Assembly (NCBI GenBank): GCA_905221605.1
Contig: CAJNDS010002206.1
Span: 413,226 to 477,225 of the forward strand
Source: Symbiodinium natans
Lineage: Eukaryota > Sar > Dinophyceae > Suessiales > Symbiodiniaceae
Length of the DNA: 64,000 bases
Direction: 5' to 3'
The notes beneath the pieces are model-generated. The model had not been told where the DNA came from, made no database searches, and was given only the letters and a program-made list of their open reading frames with translations. Made by a program: the position numbers and the translations under genes. Shown here piece by piece: positions 55,681 to 64,000 of this stretch. Numbering within the stretch: position 1 is the stretch's first letter; every line of letters begins with the position of its first letter.

Positions 55681-56981
55681 TCGTGGTGGGGTTTGCTTTG
55701 TTACGCTTGCTTACCCGGAGGTTTTCTCTTTCTTCCCGTTTCTGTCAAGGTTGCGCGCCAGGGGAGTGGAGCTTTGCTTCGTTACAGCCTGCGACATAGG
55801 GCTTCCAAGTTGGAGCATACGGGATGTGCCAATGTTGAATGCCAACGATGCACCGAGACGTCAGACCCCTTCAGTGCCTTCAGCAGTGGTGGAGCTGAGG
55901 ACCTTGGCAAGTGTTAGTGAAGAGCTTCTGCGCAAGTGGAAGCCTTGATCATACTCGAGTCAAGGATGCCATGTACCGGCTTGCAGAGGACTGAACTCTG
56001 GGAGAGTCAGTATTTCAGATGCCATCGACATTCTGTGCTGTGCGGCTATAATTTGGATGCAATGCAGGAGCAGGTGGAATTCTCTCTTGGCGAGAGCTGT
56101 TGCTGGAGAGCCGTTGACGAAGGTGTGAGCCTCAAGCGATGCAAGAGTGAATCTGTTGGTTTTTGTAACCTCCAAGACTCCAAGGTCCAAGCAAGCTGCT
56201 CGCAAGGCCAAGTTCCAGCACGCAGGGTTCGGGTGTGGTTCTTGCCGTGGACGAGGCTGGTTGAGGAAGACCCTCGATCAGCTGTTGTGTCTGGCACCCA
56301 GACTGGTCAACGCTATAATAATCAAGATACCGCAAACGTGGTGCGCAGCGCAGTGCTGCTTAATCTTGACACGGAAACGTCAGAGTCAAGCTGACGATTG
56401 CAAGCAAACCAAACTTGAATGAAAGGACTAGCGAACGGCCTGGCAAGTATGTGGGAGGTGATGCAGGGAGCACCCAGTAGTAACATCAAGGCATGTTGGT
56501 ATCTTGTTGGGTCTTGGAGCACTTGAAGGGCAACCTAGGCCACAGCTAGGCATGATTTGGCGAAGACAGCAGACAACTATTCAGCCTCTTCATAGCTCGT
56601 AGTGCCCTCTTTGCCTGGAAGCAAACAGACACAAAGCAAAAGTCTTGAGCATCATAACATCGTTTAGAAGTTCAGGGCCGATCTCGTAGCGCTACAATGT
56701 GGCATATTCCGTTTTCTTGTTTCGGGGCCATGTGGCATATTCCTGTTTGTTTTTTCGGGGCCCTGCAGGCCCCGCTGCTGAGCTGCATTTGTTTGTTTAA
56801 GTTTAAGCTCACGCGCAGATTCCCTCAGCGGATGCAGTGTCATGATTTTTTGAGTGCCTGTTTTGTGGCCGCCGCCTCAAGAAGTACCAGAAAAAGGGAG
56901 AAAAACACGCAGCCGCACGTCAGAGATGAGCTTTGGTGTAAACTATGCTAAGCAGTTTATACGGCTTCGAAGGCAGCTGCC

Positions 56982-57898
56982 ATGGTAGCTGTGCGCGCGG
57001 GGCGAGCTGTGCAGGTTGTCCGGGCTTCTCAGGCTTGTCGGGCTGCTCGGGCACGGGCCCGTGCCAGCCCCGTGTTCGGCGTGTTCGGTGTGGTCGTGGC
57101 CAGCGTTTTGGCTTGCTTGGCGCTGCTGAGGGCTTCTGGTTCCGCAGGCCTTGAAGGCTTCCTTCTGGGCCGCCGCGCTGCGCTGACGCCGCTGGTGCCG
57201 CTTGTGGTGGCTCCTGGGGTTGCTTGGGCCGACGGCTCCGACTTAAGGAGCATCAAGGAACTCGCCGCTGGCTCCAGAAAGCTGGACGACGCCCTGAGGC
57301 CTGAGTGGTGGCCTGTGCAGTCTTGTGCAGACTTGTGCACATTGTGCACTTCAATATAACAATCAAGGAGGCTCCCGGCCTTGAGAGCCTCTTCGATCTC
57401 CCTGTCCAGGTCTGGGCGCCCGGTGGTTGTGGACTTCTCTGCCGCCTGGTGCGGTGATTGCAAGGCAATGGCACCCAAGCTGCAAAAGATCCGCCAGGAA
57501 ATGGCGGGAAAGAACGTCGACTTCGTCACGCTCGATGTGTCCTTCGCGGGACCAGGACTTCAGCATGCCTTTCCATGAAAGCCCAGCAGGAATCCGTTTT
57601 TTTTGTAGTTTTGTTTGACCTTGTCCTTTCAGCTCGCCTTTGTGCAGGACAGGACATGCCGGACACGTTCCCGTACGACCGGGACACGGATAAGTGGGCT
57701 CGAAAGTTCAAGGTGGATGGCCTGCCCCACGTAGCTCTGGTGGACTCCACCCATCGGGTGCAGACTGCTTTGGTGGGAGATGTGCCATATGACATCATGC
57801 AAGCGGATATAGAAGCTCTTCGTGCAGGAAAAAACCTGCCATTTGTCATGTATGACGCCTTCAAGAACAAGCCCAGTAACGACATCTTGGCCAACTGA
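56982..57898 (+). CDS. Thioredoxin-like protein, plastid/thylakoid type
   Basis: Three exons: 56982-57298, 57410-57555 and 57648-57898 (714 nt, 237 residues). Intron 1 has a GC donor and intron 2 a GA donor; both end AG. Frame continuity gives [20 protein letters not shown] with the redox pair Cys120 and Cys123, then [12 protein letters not shown] joined to [13 protein letters not shown], and the thioredoxin cis-Pro region [10 protein letters not shown]. The N terminus has a hydrophobic stretch (about 31-49) and then GRR at 63-65, a second hydrophobic stretch and AWA|DG at 81-84, which looks like a twin-arginine lumenal signal. This suggests passage into the plastid and a lumen-facing thioredoxin domain as in HCF164/TxlA proteins, which pass reducing power to lumenal targets. 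Targeting is inferred. AG at 56975-56976 just before ATG could be a spliced-leader acceptor. Confidence 0.8.
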
Positions 57899-58139
57899 GA
57901 ATGGCCATGAATGGCCTGCGCTCGGCGCAAAACTGCAATCAGCGCACCCCAGCAGGCGCCTCACTTGGCGTCCGGTCGGGACCACGCTAAGAACGCAGCG
58001 ACTTCGAGCATCGAGCAACCTCTCCTCTAAGACGGAATCGTTTGCTGGTAGCCTGCAGCAGTGCAATGAGCAAAACACAGAGGAGCCAGCACCATCTAGC
58101 ATTCCGGAAGTTGTTGTATCTATCTTCTGGCCATGAAGT

Positions 58140-59390
58140 GGGAGTGCACAATCTCTTTGTGAGCGCTGCAAGGTACGGTGCTGAAACGATTCAGCTTGGT
58201 CCACTCGTGCAAGAGTGGTTGCTGAAGCTGCCAGGCGGGTCCGCGTCGCAAGCGCTCAAAACTCGTCCGTGCAACGAAAAATTCAGTAGAGGTCGAGGAC
58301 TTGAGGCGTGGTCAAGGAATGTTGGAGAAATTGAGAGTTCCACGAAACTTCATTACATCTTCGTGAGTGCGGCTGCGGGCAGCAGCTGCAAAGCATTGCA
58401 AAGCTGCGAGGTATGGAGGCTTCTGGAGAAGCTGCGGCTTGGCAGCAGAGGTGGCATGGACGGAGCGTGAGGTTGTGACTGCTGGTGTCTAAGCTTGCTG
58501 GGAGGGGCGTACATGCAGGTTGGAGTCGCTGGCTGAAGTCGGAGCCACGGATCAAGTGGTTTGACCGCTTCTTGCACACATTCATAGACGTGGAGGCTAA
58601 AGCGGCTAAAGGAAGCATGGACGAAATTGGCGCACAAAAACGCTCTTGTGCTGGCATCGTTTGCTGTGTCCGGGGCTTTCCTGGCAAGGTCAGGCCCCAA
58701 GCAAAGCAGGAAGTGAAACCGGACCGTTGTCAGGCAGGGCTTGAACATGTTCACTGCCAAGCTCTTGACAGTGACTCTGCACCATCTGTTTCCTATTTTC
58801 TCCCGTGCAGGCCGAGCGTCCGTCCTTGGGGGTGAAATCATTTCGGCCAGATCTTGGAGAAGACACTGTGGAACTGCCCGCCATGCAGATCAACATTTTG
58901 CGATGGATTCGGTCTAGACAAGCAGGCACGACTGTTTCCAAGCTTCCGATGGCGGCGGTGCACAGATGTGCGGCAGTAAACAGAAGCCTGTTGCAGATCC
59001 TGCCCATGCCGACGCTCCGCTGGCTGAGTCGTTTCCTGATCCTGCTTGTGCCGATCGCGTTGTGTCGCAAAATCCGTGGCGTACATGGCTTCCTCTGAGG
59101 CAAGCCCACTACCTCCTTCAAAATGGCTCCTGGCTGCAGAAGCTTCGTGGATTGCCCTCTGAGGCTCCGTGCTCCGAGAGTGAAAAAATTGGCATTAATG
59201 GATTAGTGAGTGACAACAGTGACAACGCTTTCTTATTCTGCACCAGATTCACAGGTGAAGGCGTGGCTGCTCGCCACAGCCTCAGCATCACAAACCTCTG
59301 CAGGCTTCTGCTGTCGCATGTGTCTGTGATCGCGTGTGATCCAATGTGCTCGGCGACACTGAGGAGCGCGCTGCTCGAGGAGCCTGCCTA
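58140..59390 (+). CDS. Possible exons of an unidentified gene
   Basis: Open + stretches with protein-like composition: near 58190-58330 LGPLVQEWLLKLPGGSASQA; near 58534-58630 WLKSEPRIKWFDRFLHTFID then VEAKAAKGSMDEIGAQK; and after AG at 58810 AERPSLGVKSFRPDLGEDTV. Splice boundaries were not resolved and frames compete. They lie between the thioredoxin stop and the fumarate reductase start. Confidence 0.3.
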
Positions 59391-59591
59391 AGTGATGTCT
59401 GGTTGACAGATTGGGTTCGGAGCCTCGGTTCAGTTTCAGGGGCCTTCTCAGAAAAGCACTCAGCAAATGCTTTCTGCATCTTGCTGTTGGCAGAGTTCTT
59501 AGAAGGTTCAGAAGCATTGCTACATTCTGCCAGTGCTCGAGTCCACTTTCGTAGTCTAGATCGGTTTTCGGGAGAGTGCCGTGCAGGGACC

Positions 59592-61148
59592 ATGGCGGCC
59601 GTTTTCCCAGCGAATCAGGTCATCGTCGTGGGCGGTGGTCTGGCCGGCATGTCTGCTGCCAACACTGTGGTGGAGAACGGCGGCCGCACGCTGATGCTGG
59701 ACAAATCCTCTTTCTGTGGCGGCAACAGCACGAAGGCTACCAGCGGCATCAACGGTGCCGGCACCAAGACCCAGAAGACCAAGTCCATCCCGGATAATGC
59801 TGAGATCTTCATCGCAGACACGCTCAAGGGAGGCGCCAAGAAGCCAGAGCTTGCGAAGGTGCTGTGTGCCAACAGCGCTGCGGACGTCGACTGGCTGGTA
59901 GACAAGTTCGACTTGGATTTGTCCCTTGTCGCTCGACTGGGCGGCCACTCCCAGCCGCGCACGCACCGTGGCAAGGAGCGCTTTCCAGGCATGACCATCA
60001 CCTACGCGCTGATCCAGATGCTGGAAAAGGTTGCGGAGAAGACCAACCGGGCACGCATCATCACCAAGGCCGAGGTGTACAAGCTGCTCACAAATGCCAA
60101 GACAGTTGTGGGCTGTGAGTACAAGAAGGCTGGCAAGTCTGTGAAGGAGTTTGGCCCCATGATCCTGGCTTCCGGTGGCTTTGGCGCCGACTTCGGTGCT
60201 GACTCGCTCTTGGCAACCTATCGGCCCGACCTTTTGCACCTGCCCACCACGAATGGCGAGCACTGCACCGGTGATGCCATCAAGATGGGTGAGGGTATCG
60301 GCGCGGCGACCATCGACTTGGAGTGGGTACAGGTGCACCCCACCGGTCTTGTGAAGCCCGATGATCCGGATGCAAAGGTGAAGTTCCTGGCAGCAGAAGC
60401 GCTTCGAGGAGTTGGCGGCATCGTCCTGGACGCGAATGGCGACCGCTTCTGCAATGAGCTCGGCCGCCGTGACTACGTCACTGGAGAGATGTGGAAGAAC
60501 AAGCCCCCGTTCCGCCTCTGCTTGAACAAGGATCGGAGTTGTAAGGGCAGAACGCTTGGTGTTTTCGTGCTTTTTTGCACACTGACTTGCTTCCCCTCGT
60601 CACTTGCTCAGGCAGCGGCTGACGAGATCATCTGGCATGCGAAGCACTACACCGGCCGCGGTGTCATGAAGTTCTACGCCAGCGGTGAGGATCTGGCAAA
60701 GGACATGGGCGTGCCGTTGCAGAAGCTCGTGGATGCGCACCAGAAGCACTTTGAGGCAGCGAAGAAGCAGGAGACTCGTAAGCAGGTTCACGGACTCTCC
60801 TAAGTCTGCCCGCCTCCGGCTGTATGTGTTAGGAGCGGCAAGACAAGGGCTTCAAGTTTAAAGCAAATGGACATCCAGCAACCGACTTTGAAGTAGTAGT
60901 AACTAGATGAATGAGTAACAACTGCGAAGAGATTAAAGCAAGGTGCACCGAGAGGGATGAGGTAAGAACACGGAAGGACAGCATACAAGGACACAAATAG
61001 AGGAGGCATGCGTGATGTTGAAGGTCTTCGAGGCATTCGCTTGAATTTGAGATATTTCAGCAGCGCTTCGGAGTAGTGCCTCGGTGCCTTACACTCACGT
61101 TTCGCTCAGGTTCCCAACCAATCATGCCCACATCGTTTCACATCGTTT

Positions 61149-61219
<71 letters not shown>

Positions 61220-62207
61220 ATTCCCCACGTAAAGAGCCACCCACAGGAGCTGACAAGATTTAGCATAGGAAGTTGTCGCCACGGTGTGCCGTGCACCAAC
61301 GTCGGCGGAGCTGTTCTTCAGTCCTGTGTGCATATCTTTGCAAGTTTGCAATCAGTTCGTCCGCATGAGTTGCGGTGCGATGGCAGTTGATTTGCAGTTC
61401 TGGTTTGCGTTTTATCCCGTTCCGATATTCTTGCGCTTGTCGCAGGCAATAGGCAATGACCTAGGATCTTTGCAGGGTCTTTGGTCGTCTCTAGCTTGTC
61501 GCAAGGAATACTCTAGGGTGGCAGGTTGGAGCTGTCTTCAAACTGCTTTTTAACCCGCTCTGTTTCAGGGTTGGCAGGTTGGCGCAGACATAAATTTTAG
61601 GATGGCAGGTTGGCGCAGACATGAACTTAGGAGAAAGATCCTGATGGCGGGCCCTTTCCAGCGTACCCTTCGGGCAAAACCTGGGATGAGCCAAGTGGCA
61701 AGACTGGCAGTGGCAAGAAATTTTTCCACAACATCATCGATGGTTCGAAAGTTGCAACAGAGCCCTTCTATGTGGCCATCATTACGCCTGTGATTCACTA
61801 CTGCATCTTGGCAGGAATCCCGTGAAAACCCCAGCTGCAAACTCAAAACAACTTCCCCGCAAACCCGTCACCATTTTTAGAGGTTTTTTTACACAATGTT
61901 TGCCAACTTCAAAACAATTGAAAGCAAGTACATCACAATGCCCTCGGCTCCAGGCATGGGTGGCCTGGAGTGCACAGTGGATGCCGAGTGCATTGACAAG
62001 AAGACCGGCAAGCCCATCCCTGGCCTCTACGTGGCGGGTGAGGCAGCAGGCGGCATCCATGGAAACAACCGCCTGGGAGGCAACTCCTTGTTGGACTGCG
62101 TGGTCTTCGGCCGGGTTGCGGGCAAAGCAGCATGCAAGTACACCTTTGGAGCAGGGGACAAGTTCAAGCCATGCCCAACTCCCGGCGAGATCAAGGACCT
62201 GCGATAG
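59592..62207 (+). CDS. FRD1: Soluble fumarate reductase, FAD flavoprotein
   Basis: Four exons: 59592-60530, 60612-60770, 61631-61802 and 61954-62207 (1524 nt, 507 residues). The protein matches the single-domain flavoprotein family of yeast Osm1/Frd1 and trypanosomatid NADH-fumarate reductase cores, which reduce fumarate to succinate and reoxidise FADH2. Visible motifs: the FAD dinucleotide-binding GGGLAGMSAA (residues 14-23), GGNSTKATSGINGAGT, HPTG (His249), GDRFCNELGRRDYVT with active-site arginines, HYCMGG rebuilt across intron 3 (His422), and the C-terminal FAD-contact GLYVAGEAAGGIHGNN then RLGGNSLLDC. No cytochrome, ApbE or b5 domain is attached. Introns are GA-AG (60531-60611, 81 nt), GA-AG (60771-61630, 860 nt, with a CAG array) and GC-AG (61803-61953). 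I chose ATG 59592 (ACCATGG) because homology begins there; the frame is open back to 59346. AG at 59585-59586 could accept a spliced leader. Confidence 0.9.
61149..61217. repeat. (CAG)n array, 23 units, inside fumarate reductase intron 2
   Basis: Uninterrupted CAG, 69 nt. It lies in the 860-nt intron between 60771 and 61630, so it should not be translated. A short phrase GGCAGGTTGGCGCAGACAT is also duplicated just before the acceptor (about 61574 and 61602). Confidence 0.95.
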
Positions 62208-63050
62208 TCAGCTCCATAAACCCCCCCCCCCCCCCCGCCAGCCATTCTGCCTTCCAGATCCGTCCTTGATCTCCAGGACCTCGCAAAGTGAGCACAGTTC
62301 GAAGCGGCAAGGCCGCGACGAGATTCATTTAAGGTGTCGCTTGTCGCGATGCCAAAAGAGGCTTTGCCATAAGGCAGCCGGAGGGAATCTTTCGTCAGTG
62401 CGACGTGTGCGCGGTCTCTTCGGAGAACTGCGGAAGCTGCAACAGCATGTTCTGAAGCAGAACTTGTCGCTGACTGGCCCAACAATTTGCCTGGTTTCCT
62501 TGCCTTAGCTGCTCTTTGAAATAGGATTTTTCCGTGACCTGTTGTGTCGACTCTTCCCCAGGTCGAGCTTGCAGACAAGCTCATCGCCCGATGTGGCTCC
62601 CAAAACGATCGCTGCCTGGTTGCAGGTGTTGAAGAGGCTTGATTGCCTTGATTCGAGAGTAGAAGACAGCAAGTTGTGGTGTGCTAACCAATGCTGAGCA
62701 AAGCGTCGTATGGGTATTGAGGTGCACGAAGCGTGTGTTGTGACGGCGAAAGCCTAGAGGTCTGAGCTGGGAACCGCTCGGGGCCGTGGCTGCAGTGCGA
62801 CTTGCAGCTCGATCGGTGCTTGTCGGCGCTGAGGCCCGGCGTTGGAAGACATGCTGCACTCCACACATCTCCACACTGTCTCTCTCTCTCTCTCTCTGCC
62901 CTTCTCTGGGTCTGAAAGAGATGCCAGGAGCTCGAGTCCCTGGCTTGGACCATTGAGCTCTTGAAGCCAAGGTGGGAGGGGACGAACGCCACTTCACGCA
63001 TTCTTCGCAGATGTATTTTCAATAATTTTGAGCTCCTCTGTAAGTGACCA
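62208..63050. other. Region downstream of fumarate reductase, no clear gene
   Basis: Contains a poly-C run (62221-62236) just after the stop and a CT microsatellite near 62877-62897. A long minus-strand open frame from 63460 back to 62684 has no recognisable domain and overlaps the + strand exons at 63.06 kb, so I do not call it. Confidence 0.5.
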
Positions 63051-63061
63051 CGAGGCGGCAA

Positions 63062-64000
63062 GCTACAGAGTTTATGAAGTCTGTGGTGAATGCCCTGGAC
63101 GATGGTGACGAGGAGGTTGAAGCGATTAAGGTTCATGGCCCGCACGCAGGCACTCGTCACGCTGTTAAGCTGCAGGCAGATGACCCTGGTGATGAGCTGT
63201 CCGGTGCGTTTGCGGGAGCCTTCCAGGACACGGGCATCGTACACAGATTGCACAGCCAAGAAGCCTTCATAAGACTCTGGATCCTTCTTGGATGCGTTTT
63301 TGTCGCAGGACGTGCTCCAGGGATTGACCCACCTGGGCCGAATCCTGCAACTGGAGTCCACGTCCGCTGCTCGGATCCTGGCTTCCCCGCGAAGCGCTGA
63401 AACAGTGGCTCCGAGGCCCTGGGCCTTGCAGCCGAAGGAGCATGGGATCAACGCCTGCACTTGGCTGCTTCATTTCATGCCTCTCCTGTGCTGCTCCTGT
63501 GCTGCTCCATGCTGCATGCTGCGTCTACAGTTCCGGCGCGAAGTAGTCTAGTGTTCCAGCCAGCACTATCATGCCTCCAACAGATCTGGCAAGGACTGCT
63601 TTGATGCGGTTCTTTTCCTGAAGCTGTTGGCCACGAACTCAACTTTTGCAAGCTTTCGCAAGATTTCTTAGAAGCCAGCGAACATGTTGGCAGGGCCAGC
63701 AGGCCCCAAGAAGGCACGTTTCTCATCCCACTAACCTAGAATCTGTTCCAGCCACAGCACTTGAATTTGAAGCCTGTGATGATGGGTGCTAACCGGTGCT
63801 GACGAGCCCCCTGTGGCTGCCCTCTGTGGCAGCCCTTTGTGCTGACCCATCCTGACCCATCGGCCCCACGAAGGCACGCAGCCGGGGCGGAGGCCTCCGG
63901 AGCCTGGCACGGCGCCGGGACAGAGGCCGAAGAGGCCCTCACTTTTGATGCACTTGCGACGGTGAAAAAACTACTCGCAACAGATGCTTCAGCGAAGCTC
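63062..64000 (+). CDS. Exons of an unidentified gene running off the right edge
   Basis: Four + strand stretches look coding. From about 63062: EFMKSVVNALDDGDEEVEAI then KVHGPHAG. After AG at 63308-63309: DVLQGLTHLGRILQLESTSA then ARILAS. Near 63561-63671: QHYHASNRSGKDCFDAVLFL then KLLATNSTFASFRKIS before a stop. From about 63850 to the window end: an Ala/Glu-rich stretch with GTEAEEALTFDALATVKKLL then ATDASAK, still open at 64000. Helical, acidic composition; no family recognised; the gene is incomplete. Confidence 0.45.

Noticed and set aside
59556-60338. A 260-codon minus-strand frame
   Set aside because: It is exactly antisense to the first exon of fumarate reductase, whose family identity is clear.
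60541-60611. GT donor at 60541 for the first fumarate reductase intron
   Set aside because: Joining it to the acceptor at 60611 gives a stop within a few codons; the GA donor at 60531 restores the family sequence.
61896-61953. Starting the last fumarate reductase segment at ATG 61896 as a separate gene
   Set aside because: The residues before GMGGLECT do not match the family, whereas splicing from 61802 to 61954 yields HYCMGGLECT.
62684-63460. A 258-codon minus-strand frame
   Set aside because: No domain, and it overlaps + strand stretches with clear helical exon character.

Overview
The window reads as nuclear DNA of a dinoflagellate, most likely a Symbiodinium-like (Suessiales) species. 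Four things support this. Introns end in AG|G and very often start with GC or GA instead of GT. TTTAGGG telomere-type repeats lie inside the window. Every exon I can defend with a protein family is on the + strand. Genes are broken into many short exons, separated by long simple-sequence tracts. No bacterial gene, rRNA, tRNA or CRISPR array was found.

Region by region: (1) 0.5-13.4 kb holds short + strand exons, many coding for amphipathic or coiled-coil helices. From 4.9 to 9.8 kb these include an array of homologous 66-nt exons, each coding one 22-residue helical unit. One segment of the array is duplicated, and only one of the two copies carries a MITE-like insertion (7.48-8.08 kb). (2) 13.4-17.7 kb is mostly unassigned. 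(3) 17.8-21.1 kb is a densely split coiled-coil gene. (4) 24.8-29.28 kb has further exons, ending in a stop at 29277-29279. (5) 29.3-30.6 kb is an internal telomere-like block with poly-C and G-rich repeats. (6) 31.1-45.1 kb contains scattered exons, among them a possible glycosyltransferase fragment (31.5 kb) and an EF-hand protein whose calcium-binding loop is split by an intron (40.7-41.4 kb). (7) 45.2-52.5 kb is a tyrosine-recombinase retroelement related to the DIRS order. (8) 53-57 kb holds weak exons. (9) 56.98-57.90 kb is a thioredoxin-like protein with apparent plastid/thylakoid targeting. (10) 59.59-62.21 kb is a soluble fumarate reductase/FAD flavoprotein gene with four exons. (11) 63.06-64.0 kb has exons of a gene that runs off the right edge.

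The most unusual feature is the retroelement. A tyrosine recombinase (YR) gene lies upstream of four ~197-bp direct repeats, which are followed by a Gag-like CCCH zinc-finger protein and a reverse transcriptase-RNase H, all on the + strand. Known DIRS, Ngaro and PAT elements carry the YR downstream of RT-RNase H. This is therefore either an unusual gene order or the junction of two tandem copies. Both the YR and the RNase H reading frames appear frameshifted, so this copy is probably dead.

Exon boundaries are my reading of splice signals and protein continuity without transcripts. They are firm for the fumarate reductase, thioredoxin and EF-hand genes and tentative elsewhere.
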